NCBI RefSeq assembly: GCF_001039355.2
Contig: NW_019775834.1
Span: 83,351 to 147,350 of the forward strand
Direction of reading: 5' to 3'
Length of the DNA: 64,000 bases
Origin: Lingula anatina
Taxonomy: Eukaryota; Brachiopoda; Lingulata; Lingulida; Lingulidae
Below the pieces are notes generated by a model. The model was not told the origin of the DNA. It worked only from the letters and a program-made list of their open reading frames with translations, and did not search any database. The translations under genes and the position numbers were made by a program. Shown in pieces: positions 1 through 12,700 of this stretch. Position 1 is the stretch's first letter, and each line of letters starts with the position of its first letter.

Positions 1-135
1 GCGGACAAAAATAATAAAAAATGGCGAAATTATTTTGAAATTCCTTTCTTTTGTAAATGAAGGAAATGACGATCCCACATTACAGAGTATTGAAAGTACA
101 TAACAGGATATGAGATTATCTGAACGGCGCAATTG

Positions 136-177
<42 letters not shown>

Positions 178-966
178 CGAGGGTGCTAGTGGAATTTAAA
201 GTGCATGTATTCTATAGAAGGCAAGGTTATTTTAGATATTACACTTTACAGTGGTACGGAGGTCTTCATAAAACAACAGCTAGATTCCCACTGAGATTTA
301 TATTAAGGGCAATAGAAATATCCCTGAAGCGAGAAGAAGTGTATTACAATTTATCATCATACTTTTTAATAACCTGTTATAAAACAATGATACTAGCCAT
401 GATCCTGAATCTATAAAGCTGTAGTGAGCTTTATTCAGGACCTGGTCAAATTAGTGGGTTATGGAAACCAAATGTTCAAATAATTCAAAATCAAATTTTT
501 GACAAACCGATTTTTCCTTTTCGCGAAGACATATATCTGAAACTCGAAGACAATGTTTTTATCCTTAGAATTAACCACAACCTTGTAATTGACTTTTTTG
601 GTGTAAAAGACTAAATAACAAATAAAATATTGATTATTTCAATTACTTTCTCCGTCCCAATTACATGAAACTTAGAACTGAAACCGTTTTTCATCTTTTT
701 TCAATTTGTGAGAAACAAAATATGAAAATTAAAAAAGGAGAAATTTCTGGTGCTTCAACCGGTTCATTGAAACTTAATAAACACTTAACGATATTTTTTA
801 TTAACTGTCACACCTTTTCGTTGTATTTTGCATAATGTTGCTTCTGCTTACGTAGTGCCATAAACAGAAAGTTTGTAATTCTTATACACTCTTTTATTGG
901 TTTTATTAATTCGCCTTTCTTTCACTCTTCTGTCTGTGCTCTATCCGTAAACAAGGATCACAGATA
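1..966. other. AT-rich flank downstream of the VWA gene
   Basis: No gene is supported here. A (GA)n microsatellite lies at about 139-180. The 77-codon open frame at 183-416 has no recognisable domain and no splice context, so I do not call it. On the minus strand, two AATAAA hexamers (902-907 and 893-898) lie 60-75 bases after the stop codon of the VWA gene and are good candidate polyadenylation signals for it. Confidence 0.5.
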
Positions 967-2654
967 TTATATCGCCTCTAAAGTGCAAGCATCGTCAGTT
1001 TTCTTCTTTATCGCCACATCATCCTCACCTTCTGTTTTTCCTTCCCGAGAGCGGTCCTGTTCGACCCTTAAACGTCTTTTTGTCAGATACAAGAATAATC
1101 CACACAAACCGCAAAGAAATGCTAAAGCAAATACCGCACCGCTTAGACCAAAGATGATCACTTCTTCACGATTAAATCTCTTGAAAAGGTCTTCGTCTTT
1201 CGCATCGGTCGGAGACGTTGACGTGGCCTGCTTACGTGTACTACAACCGAGCCCGGTTCGGCTTGTTACATCAGAACGTGTAAACGGGCCACCTGTGGCA
1301 GTGAACGAGTCCGATGTTGTCACTGTAGAAAGTGTTAAGTCATATCTGGCAGTGGATGAAGTAGTTCTAGTTGTGGTCGTAGGATCCGGACACTGGCGTT
1401 TGTAGTAATTATACCATTTAGTTGTAGTACGATCTGTACTTTGGGTTGTTGGAACTGGAAAGCGAAGAAATTGTAGTGAAACTAAACAGCGCATAACTTG
1501 CACCACTTGCTTTATCAAGAAAAGAAGAATACTTCAATGATTTTCGATGCGCACCTTTTATTTATGTGAATTTTTTAATTATATATATTGTAAAACAGAA
1601 TAAATAAATTAATTGATTCGCTGAAAAGGAATTACCACTTGAACATATAAAAAGATATGTAAATGATTGCGAAACTGGAGAAGAGGGCAAAACATATGAA
1701 AGAGAAAAATTGAAAAGGGAAAGCTATGGAAACGGAAAAATGCCACAGGCACACTCTCACACAAGAATACCTGCGCAGAGAGACGTTGAAATGTTGACGG
1801 TTACATCCTCCAGGTCCCCAAACGTCTGGACGGCTAACGCATGCGTGTCTACAGGATCGCTAGACAATGCTTGCAGCTCATAAATATTGACTTTGTTTCC
1901 AATGCCTATGACAAACACTTCGATACTTTGATTTTTTGCTAACACGCTGTTCTTTACAGCTCTGCAAAGTACTGGCGACAAGTCTGTTGTCATGAGCACG
2001 ATGATTTTCCTTGTATTATGACGCCCACCTTGCGCGTGTGATGGATTTAGAAACGAAGAGCGCGTGTAGCTGAGAGCTCTCGAAGCTTGGCTCCCACGGA
2101 AATTATTAGCGTCAACAGTAATTGTATCAATGCTCCTCCATATGTTTCCATAAGACTGCTCACGATCCAGTGTAATAATTGCTGTGACAGACGGTATAAA
2201 CGATATAACGGCGACGCTTACGTTGTTGGGACCTATGATGAAAGAATCGTTGGCTAATGTTTTGATGAAGTTTCCGATCTTTCCCGCGTCGCCTGCGACA
2301 CCAGTCACGTCCAGAAGAAAGGCAATGTCGGCTTCTCGAGTGACTGAAAATTAACATTAATGATAGTAAACTTAGAACAATTTTTAAAGGTCACCCTAAT
2401 TAATGATTTAAAATCAAATTAATTATTTCTCTTCATTAAAGACAAATCTCTGCTTACTCTTAGCTATCCAAGCGCCATCAAAGGCAGAATTAATACTGAA
2501 AGCGACCAAACGACCAAACGAAAAATGTCAGGAAATATCTTCAAAAAACTTTTCCAACATCATAAATATTTGTTTACCCACCGCACGCATTATGACCACT
2601 CTTCAATATTGTTGCTGTCAAAACGCAGAAAGCCAACGTTTTCCAGGTAAGCAT
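967..2654 (-). CDS. VWA-domain type I membrane protein, 377 aa, 3 exons
   Basis: Exons, in order of transcription, are 2654-2582, 2343-1771 and 1454-967. Both introns are phase 1 with GT-AG ends, and the joined frame is 377 codons plus stop. Residues 1-24 form a signal peptide (MLTWKT followed by a hydrophobic run and NAC). Residues 29-205 form a von Willebrand A domain opening with ADIAFLLDVTG. A Thr/Ser-rich, mucin-like stalk spans about 217-300, a transmembrane helix 314-339, and a basic then acidic cytoplasmic tail 340-377. VWA domains usually bind ligands through a metal site of form DxSxS; here it reads D36-V-T-G-V40, and the later TDG motif is replaced by TTD, so metal binding looks weakened or lost. 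A role as a surface adhesion or recognition receptor is inference. Close orthology cannot be assigned. The predicted start is favoured because it gives a signal peptide and a phase-matched donor. Confidence 0.88.
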
Positions 2655-2931
2655 TATTTGGTTTAAACACGTTTTAGGTCCAGTGCACTGTTTCCAAACG
2701 TACCAATCATGATCAAAAATCTTCTCATAAGTGATGCGTTAGACCACTTGCCAAAACCTTGGGTCCACAAACTGCATGGTGTGTTTACAGTGAAGTCTGG
2801 TTTACATTTGGAGAAAATGATCTGACCCTATTTCGAGCAAGATGCTCTTTGGTTTCGAACTGATTCAAGCGAGACTAATCAGGGTTTTTTTGTTTCAGAT
2901 TACATACCATGTACATAAGATGTGATCGTTT

Positions 2932-2982
<51 letters not shown>

Positions 2983-3614
2983 NNNNNNNNNNNNNNNNNN
3001 NNNNNNNNNNNNNNNNNNNNNNNNNNNNNNNNNNNNNNNNNNNNNNNNNNNNNNNNNNNNNNNNNNNNNNNNNNNNNNNNNNNNNNNNNNNNNNNNNNNN
3101 NNNNNNNNNNNNNNNNNNNNNNNNNNNNNNNNNNNNNNNNNNNNNNNNNNNNNNNNNNNNNNNNNNNNNNNNNNNNNNNNNNNNNNNNNNNNNNNNNNNN
3201 NNNNNNNNNNNNNNNNNNNNNNNNNNNNNNNNNNNNNNNNNNNNNNNNNNNNNNNNNNNNNNNNNNNNNNNNNNNNNNNNNNNNNNNNNNNNNNNNNNNN
3301 NNNNNNNNNNNNNNNNNNNNNNNNNNNNNNNNNNNNNNNNNNNNNNNNNNNNNNNNNNNNNNNNNNNNNNNNNNNNNNNNNNNNNNNNNNNNNNNNNNNN
3401 NNNNNNNNNNNNNNNNNNNNNNNNNNNNNNNNNNNNNNNNNNNNNNNNNNNNNNNNNNNNNNNNNNNNNNNNNNNNNNNNNNNNNNNNNNNNNNNNNNNN
3501 NNNNNNNNNNNNNNNNNNNNNNNNNNNNNNNNNNNNNNNNNNNNNNNNNNNNNNNNNNNNNNNNNNNNNNNNNNNNNNNNNNNNNNNNNNNNNNNNNNNN
3601 NNNNNNNNNNNNNN
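2983..3614. other. Assembly gap (632 N)
   Basis: An unbroken run of N follows a poly-T tract of about 32 bases. It begins 329 bases upstream of the ATG of the VWA gene, so that gene's promoter or 5' UTR may be partly missing. Confidence 0.99.
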
Positions 3615-5144
3615 AAATTTAAACCCAAACTTTTCACTCCTGGGTCTCATCTGTGCCCATCCACAATTCAATGTCCAAATTGGCTTTGAAAGGCGGTACT
3701 TCATAACACAGCAAGAAGTTACGAGGATACGATTAGAGATTATTTAGCTAGGGGAGATTTATCATCAGCAATTTGATAGTAATGGCTATCGTGCAATGAT
3801 TACGGTAACGCTGCTCTCACTGAATCAACAAGCAAGCTATCAAAGCATAATTTATGTTGTCCACTAGCCCTTTCATTGACTTGAGTCGAATTAATTACTA
3901 ACGGTGAAACAGCTGAACAAAACAATCAGTTCGATTTTCATTTCGATCATTCAACTCATGAAAACTTGTAAATTAAGAGGTGAAAGTATGGAAAAGAAAC
4001 GAAAAACATTTCCGAAATGCGATGGAGATAATCCGGGATAAGTCAGATAAACAAGGAATTATATAGAAGGTCGTTATCTTTGCAAAGTTTAAAGGTGCAT
4101 GCCGTATCTAAGTAAGGAAATTTAACAATGCCTGGTTCATTACGTAAATGACAGTGCACTGAAATTGAAAAAACACTCTAGTTGAACGGAATATTTTTCG
4201 TATAGTTTTGTTTTGTAATTCTTGCGACACCTTGTACCCGGCAGTACATTTGGTTTAGTAGTTTTTGCGAACTGAGAGAGCAAAACAAAATATCTTGCAG
4301 GGTGCAATAGTATGTTTACGTGGTATATTCTATACGTATACGAAACTCAACGACGAGCGCACATTAAAAAAATTGCCTGCAGTTGTAATTAATTTGCTTT
4401 GCGTTCATGTTTAATAAGTTCTCCACAGCTTCAAAATTTATAGCGCAGTTATGATATACGAGTCTAATAGAGGATTGATATATAAGGTCGTAAATTTTCC
4501 AACATCAAATAAGTGTCCCTCCATTAATGAAAGGTCGTAACTAAATTATTTTTTCATTACACCCCAATTCTATTGCATAGATTTCGTGCCAATAACAGGA
4601 AGATAATACACGAATTTTTGAAAAGATCCGTTTATTTAATAAAGTGTATTCAATAAAGAGTAAATATCTAAATTAGGCAACCATTGCCACGGGCCCCATT
4701 CCAGACCGTCCTTTATAGAAAACTAGAAGAGAGGTTCCTATACTAATTTTAAACGCTTACGTGTAAGTTGCCCCAAAGTTTCAAATTTCATGAAAATAAA
4801 TTCATTCAAAAGTGAATAATTATACAACTCCATAAAAGAATCAGCACAATATCTAATATCATTATGTAAGATTTATATTGCAAAGGAATACTGGGTGGGT
4901 CCTAGATTAAACAGATTTCCTTACTGTCCCTTCTATGTGCCAAATTACACGGTTACACAGACACTGTAGAAACTAAATTCGCCCAAAATAAAAAGGTAAG
5001 TGCCCTGAACTATATATACCAGGAGTGGAAAAAGCCATCTTCTATTCATCTCATCCTTGTTATGGTCTTCATCCTAATTAATTACCTAGCTATTGATATT
5101 TGCGCGCATCTCATACCTGTCCACATTTTCACCAGTCAACTTGT

Positions 5145-5148
<4 letters not shown>

Positions 5149-5214
<66 letters not shown>

Positions 5215-5281
5215 CAAGTCCACTCCTGAGTTGATTTAAAGATAATAAACATTATAACAGAATTGAATTGAATTGAATTGA
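5149..5281. repeat. (TA)n microsatellite and (AATTG)4 repeat
   Basis: A TA dinucleotide run of about 63 bases (5149-5211) is followed 50 bases later by four copies of AATTG (5261-5280). Both are simple repeats with no coding value. Confidence 0.95.
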
Positions 5282-6899
5282 TAGAGGAAAATCTTACACA
5301 AGTCGTAAACCACACCCGAGAATAACAAAAAATATACACATCACAGTCCAATATCTACCTTAACACAACAAATAAACGTGTTAATTCAACACTGCAACAA
5401 TATTGTCAAAGTAAAATCAGTAAATATTTTAATGATCATGTAACAAAAACCAAAAGACTGGTTGAAAAATAACAAACTATGATTAATGATATTTTATGTA
5501 ACTTCCACACCTAACATTTCAATTGCAAAACATTTCCATTACACACAATATATATAACTTTTTTCAGAACTGACATTTTAAAAACATTTTGGCAAAAGCT
5601 ACTTTGGCATGTACCTGCAAGTGCTTTATCTAATGGAGCAGTGCATCATTAACTTTGACTTATTTTTCTATTATTCTTTTTTTACAGTTTAAATGTAATA
5701 TATTTAAGTTTCTAAGATGATAACATGTCTGATAAGGATGAATGGATTTCACACAGAAGAGATCAATCAAGGCCAAAAATAATCAATTACTGATTGACCA
5801 GAAAAAAAAAAACACTACCAAAATAATAAAATTAAATTGATAAATAAAATAATCAAAAGATATACAAAACAATAGCCTTGCACAACAAACTGATCACTTT
5901 TGAGAAATGTGTATATTCAGTCAAAATATATTCAGCAAATACACAATACAAAATATTTCATTTCTTACCAACACATACACATAGGTTATATTGAACCTAT
6001 GAAACATGTTGTTTTTAATTCTGGAGCACAATTCATGAAAAATTCTGAATCTCTGAAAATATCAGCAATCATAAAGGCTTTATCATACATTTCTGCTCTA
6101 TTCTTAAACTGTATAAAATATACTCCCAGATATTTCATGCAAATACTCCTACATAACATGGATAATAACCTAATCCTATAAAATAATATGCTGTATCCCT
6201 CTAAAATAGGATCCCAAAAATATTTTAATAGGGATTCTAAAAACCTTTATAAATAGAAATATAATATGCAACGGTCCTTTCTACAATGCAGTCCTCATAA
6301 TTCTTATTTCCATTATATATCTTATCGAAGGGAGAACGAAAATTTTGATAAAAAATGTTTAATTAGTTTTGTTAATCCTGAATTCAGTCCTTACTGATAC
6401 AAAATTTTAGTCTTCCAACCTTTATAAGTTCACTCATCATTGGACTGAGAGACATTAATGAATATGCATATAAGAATTCATCATTATTAGCCCTGACTTC
6501 TATGTTGTTTACATTATTCAGATCTCATGAGAAAAAATATATATATATAAATGGACTTCAGCCCAAAACAATTCTAATTCTAGACAACAGCAACCCCACA
6601 CCATAATGTCTTGATAAGTCTACGTGACAAGTCCTATTCTGAAATATTAAAATATAGAACATTTTAAGGCATCTTATAAGTCAATGATATTAATTTGTAA
6701 TTGAAAGATCAATATTAATCTATCATAATAAAAACAAGAAACAAACATCTGTTGAAAACAAAAACACGTTGATTTTCATCTGCTTATTATCTTTACCAAA
6801 TCAAATCAAAAAAAGATTATCAAATTGTGAGAATTCAAAGCGAACAGAAACACTACTTCCCTGCAGTACACACACACAGTTTATACTCACCAATACAAA

Positions 6900-9693
6900 T
6901 TAATCCTTGCCACCACAGCAAGCAGCAATAATGCCGCAGCAGCACATGAAGAAGCAGATGCACCCGACCAGGATGTACGAGGACGTGGTGAGCCAGAATG
7001 CGTACAGATACAGAGTGGGTTGACAGTAGTTGGGATTGGCAACCATGGCAGCTGTGGGGACTGGTGTCACAGTAGTGTTGACAGGGCCAGGGATCATCTC
7101 ATTTGGTGACCAAGTCCTATGCACACTGTAGATCCAATAATTGCCTGGAAAACAGTGATACAGAGCATTGTTGTTTTGTTAGTAAAGAACATGTATGAAT
7201 TTTAAATGCTATAATTGTAGAGTCTGGGGCAGCTGGTGAGAGTGGTTCAGATTTAACTTTATGCTGAGGGAATATCCTCTTTTTTATGTTTCTGTTCCAT
7301 CCCCCCCCTCCCCTTCTTGCCACCTTCAATCAAAGTGGTTAGACTTTACAAAGCAATGTCATTTCATGTATACCATATACATTTCTCAAGTCACATTTGT
7401 CGAACCTTGTCTCATGAGAAGAAAGAACCCAAAGGAATACAAATTGCCAAAAACCTTAGTTTTGGCAATCATGTTCTAATTTCATGGGACATTGTATTGT
7501 TATGTCAATTGCATCATGTTAAAAAAATGTCCCTCACCTGTCGCATTACATATACCAGATTTCATATGCTAACTGAGCTCAATGAAACATTCCAACTGGC
7601 TACTAAATAAGTTGGTGTGGTATTCTTACACTACTTTCAACTCAAAATAACCTGAACATATAAAAAGAGTCATTTTTATCAACAAGTGTCACTTATACCC
7701 CCTTGACACTGGACGGCGTCCTTTCTGCGACCATGAAATTTGGCATTGCTGTGGACTTAATAAGGAGGCACGAGCATTGATTTTGTATCAGAATGAATGC
7801 TCAATGATCGGCCAGTTGTCGGCACGTAAAGTATTATAATTTTTTAACTCTCAAATGGGGCCGTACTGCTGGACGCAGAAAGGACGCCATCCAGTGTAAA
7901 GGGGGCTTTACCTGCTATGAACCAGGCACAAAGAAAACAGCCAAGCAAGCCATCAAATGGGTTTGTCTTGGCATTCTCATCGGTTTTGTCCTCCTTTTGA
8001 TTGCGTGCACGTTGTCCAAAGCTGCTGAGATTTTTAATGATACCAAACACTCCTCCCACTATGAGATAAATAGGGATGAACCTTTGTATGGGGCACTGGT
8101 ACAAGTATACTGATCCTAGAAGTTGAATGATAATAAAGAATGAGAAAAAAAACTCATTCTTTTTATATTTATACCAAATTATTAGATTAATTGGGGGGGG
8201 GGGGGGGGGGAAGACAACTTTGTTAATGCTCAGAGAAAATAAAAATTAGAGTTCATGATAATACCAAATGAATTTAGGTATGAGTATAAGATTTTAATGT
8301 AATAAACACCACGTGCAGCAGAAAAAAGACTGAACGAATCTTTACATATTTTAGTACTTTTATATTAGCAATCTCACAATAGGCCAAAGTTCTGAAAGAA
8401 GGGGGGAAAACAAGATAATTTAAATATCAAAATAATCAAATTAGAAATTCTCTCTTATATCATCTATGAAACATGTACAACTTTAAAATTTTGTAACAAA
8501 ATATATCTATTAACCCATTTATCTTGTATGGACAAAAGGACTTACCCATGGCTATCATTGATATAGGAATAGCAAGAATCAGACCTATACAGATGGTGCA
8601 GCCAACTAAAATACAACAATATACGCATTTTACTGTTATTATTATTATTATTATTATTATTACACAATGTCATCACTGTCATGTGCAATAACTGAAAAAC
8701 TTAGTTTCTTTCTTACTAAAGAAAACTTTCTATAGGGACATTACACATTCTGTAGATGAAAACAGCTCTTAAATGATTTTTTATCAAATAAATGTACAGT
8801 AAGTGACATTTGTATCAGACCAGACAATTTCTACATTTCAGAGATTAAAAACACAGTGAAGTCATTCTGATTCATCACATTCACCATCAATTTTCTTTTG
8901 AAGTGTCACAGTCGTACCAGTCTAAATGTATGTTGTTAAATCTCTATATGGACTCAAAAAATAAAATTCTATATTGATATCTCAAACCTGTTATTTATGT
9001 TCACATTAAGACTAAATCACAGAAATCTAACAACTTACTTGTTCCTAAAAGAATGACAATGAATTTTTTGAAGAAGTCCACAAATCCTGAAGACTCCTGT
9101 TTTAATGACTTGACCCTACCATAAAGAGAATCATATGAAGGAGGAGGAGCTGAAATGAAAGCCAAAGCAATATCATGAATATTATGTATTCAATATAAAG
9201 CTGACAGACTTTCATATACGTGATTAGCATGAAGTTGTATGCTTACAACAAGCTCAAATTTGAGTGGGAATATTTTCATATTGAAATGAAAATTTTATCA
9301 AAATCTGAAATATTTTAATTACCAATAAAAAAAAAAAAAAAGATCTCATATTCATTATGCATATGGTGCTGAAGGAATTTTTTTAAAAATTCTTTTCTAT
9401 GTACCACTTTCTACTCCTATTCTCTCTCTCTCTTTTGTTCATAACTTGATCTTGTATACACATAAACACTACATTTCACACTGTGTACATGGTGACATTA
9501 CCCATTGTGTCTCCTTGTTCCACATATGAGGGTGGGGCTGCAGCTCCAGAGCCATAGTTGTATGGAGGTGGTGGGGACTCAACTGTCCTTTCTGCCTCCT
9601 ATCAACAGCAATTTAACAGTTAACAGTTGAAAGTTGTCATCTTATCTTCTTCAACTGAACATTAGTCTAATTCATAAGAAGTGTATACACGTA

Positions 9694-9738
<45 letters not shown>

Positions 9739-12700
9739 TCCCTCTCAGATTCTGCTTACTCAATCATACTAAATGTTGTCACCTGACACTGAGCTATTGT
9801 CTTCTTGGTATCGGTAGCTAAGTAAGGACTTAACCTATAATACCTCATGCTGACAAAATACCTTACAGGATTACAAAGGAAATTTAGAAGTTCATATTCA
9901 GTAAATTTTTCTGAAGCTGTATTCTTTCAAATGCCAAACTACTGTACCCAGTATTAAGACTCCTTTCCTTACATATGCCTAATCTAATCAGAAAGAGAGA
10001 AAAATATTACTTATGATAAATGACAGAAATGTGAACTATGAATCAGACATAATAGTATTGTAATGGTCATTTAACACAAAGTTGTGGAAATATTTTTCTT
10101 TTAATAGTCAAGATTTCATCATAACATCTCCAGATTATGATCTTTGTGTGACGCCACAGTAATGAACTAGTTATCACAAAACAGAGTCACAGAAGGTCCC
10201 AGGTCAGCATTTCCCTCAAATATCCCTTATCTAATCACTAAAAAAGCCACAGCATTAGATATGTGATATACAATGCAATTTTCTCCTCATCATGGCAGCA
10301 TGTTTGATTATTAATCCATCAGCTGCTTATCACATCTCCTCTGCTTTAAACAACCAAGCACCTGCTTCATATCACACAGTATAACATCAAAGACAAAATC
10401 TGTGCATATCAGCCATTCATAATAGAGGACTGATCAATATTTCACCTCTGTAGATTTTATATTGCTAAATGATTTCCATGTATACATACCACATGAAGAT
10501 CTGTGTGCTAGTATGCAACGTAGACACATCTGTGCACTAGTAACTGCATGCTTGTATTTGGGAGGAAATGTGTGTGTGTGTGTGTGTGTATGCACATGCA
10601 GGCTCTTAACCAACAATTTTAAAAGGGGGGGGAGAGGAGTCTTTTTCTGAAAAAGTGGACCTCATGCCATGAAACCGTGTACCGAGTACTAGTATGCTCA
10701 AATTTTACCCAGGGTGGACCTTTTCCTGGCAAAAAAGGCAGTTCTTTCAACCCCCCCCCCCCTCCCCCCTCCTGAGACAATATATATTCAATGTGAGAAT
10801 TCAATAATGGACCATGAAGAATGCATCCTGAACAGAGGAAGAAAAAACATAATGATAATCATGGCCGAATGTCTTTTTAATGTAGATAAATGTGTACAGG
10901 CCATGATTCTGTATGCATATATGATCAATACAGTTGACTGATGCACAGCAAAAGGCAATATTTAATGGAACTTGTTGCTGCTGTTACTAATATACATGTA
11001 AACAGTCCAGACTGAGTTAAGCTGAGTAGATCTTACATAAGCCAAAGTGTGTACAAAGGTGTGACCAGTAAGAATGTGCACTGTGTCCAAGGAGATTTAA
11101 ATACCAATCAATGGGGTTGACTGCTTAAACAATTGCATTAATGGTCTGAGCAATCCCTTTACTGCTGACGGTGAAAGAGACTGTAGAAATGGACCCATGT
11201 GTGCATCAATAACGCAAATATTATAAACCTTATATGTATTTAGTATATTGTGCAGGTAAATATAGATGTATAGAAAGTGACAATCAACCAGCTAACTCTT
11301 CATACGGGACATATATAAAGATATAAAACAGGTCACAAAGGCATTCATATATTCAAACACAAGTTATATCTTAAAACGTTTCATACAGCCTCCATATCAT
11401 GTACCACAGAGAGAGAGCACTTTGACCAAACAATATGTGGGTGTGGTCAACTTCGCCATGGCACTGGGCTTAACACACACTGACTCTGGCCGCATTCAGA
11501 TAAGTGGACTAACTAGAAGTCCGCCAGTCAAATATGACCGACCCACTAGAATACTTCCCCACAGAGAATCTATTCAGTGTCCATTAGCAAATTTGACAAC
11601 AAGCTTTTTAGTGTGTGTGTGTGTGTGTGTGTGGAGGGGGGGGGGGGGCAGACTAGTTAGTCCATTGTTCTGAATGTGGCCTCTGAGTATTGGTCAGGAT
11701 GTCAACTACAGGTAAAGGGAATGGTTTTTAATGCTTTTACAAAACAGACTTTCATTTAATCTGAGTCAGCCATGAATGACATTTTTTTTTAGTCAAACAG
11801 AAGATACACATGTCACTGGGATATTACATCACTTGAAATTTTATCTTTTTTTTTTTACTTTTAATTATTATTCTTATCACATTTTGTCTCAATGTTCACA
11901 TTCATGTTATTGTTGAAGCCTAATTTGTGTTGGAGCATTTTCTATGGTCTAAATTCTCCTCTTTAGAGAATGCTTTTCCATGCCATGCAAATAGATCTGA
12001 TACAATGCTTTTATGTAAAAATGTCACCTGCATTCAGAATATTTCATTAACCTGTCATCAGACTCATCTCAATTATATTACAAATAGGTAATCCTTTCAG
12101 TATGTAATGAATCCATTACTACCATACCATCATGTAATTACTAGTGCACCTACATTAAACTACACTTTGAATAATGCTATGCACACCAAAAACACTGTAT
12201 CAAGAATAATTTTACAATAAATCAAATGAATTAGACGGACAACACTGAGAGTGCAAAATAACAGAAAAAGAAAACACTCAAGAAAAAGTGAACAAAAAAA
12301 GCAAACACTGTTACTCCAGTCAAAGCAACATCTAAATATCTAAAAATTAGACAGAACTCAGAATAAACGCACAACATTTTCACTGCACTGGATAAAACTG
12401 CAGGTGATCAAAACCACATATTTAAATATTTTAAAGGCAAAAAATCTATCTTATATATACATGGCTGGTATTTTGCTATCATTGCTAACAAACTGAAATG
12501 ACAGGACCAATAAACTGTACTTGTGACAACATGGACCTGCAGCTATAGCAGGATTGTATATATATTGTTAAACATAAAGTTTGATGTTTTCTAAAAACGA
12601 CAAACCCAAGAAGAGTCAAAAATTATGTACTAGTAATCTTTCATGTAATACATGCGTATTTGTTCAAATATCTTTAAAATTGATTACTGTAGATGTCATT

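Larger units (their letters stand above)
2655..6899. other. Intergenic region with assembly gap and microsatellites
   Basis: Apart from the gap at 2983-3614 this is AT-rich non-coding sequence. It holds a poly-T run before the gap, a (TA)n tract at 5149-5211, a (AATTG)x4 repeat at 5261-5280 and long AT-rich stretches up to 6899 that probably include the 3' UTR of the TMEM272-like gene. Open frames at 5148-5351 and 5900-6181 are low-complexity or featureless and are not called. Nothing else recognisable is seen. Confidence 0.6.

Noticed and set aside
183-416. 77-codon open frame on the plus strand
   Set aside because: No domain, no splice context and AT-rich composition; likely chance.
983-1405. 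140-codon plus-strand frame opposite the VWA gene
   Set aside because: It is the antisense shadow of the VWA gene's last exon, which has a matched intron phase and a clear membrane segment.
2895-3704. Long open frames across the gap
   Set aside because: They consist of N translated as X plus the poly-T run; not sequence evidence.
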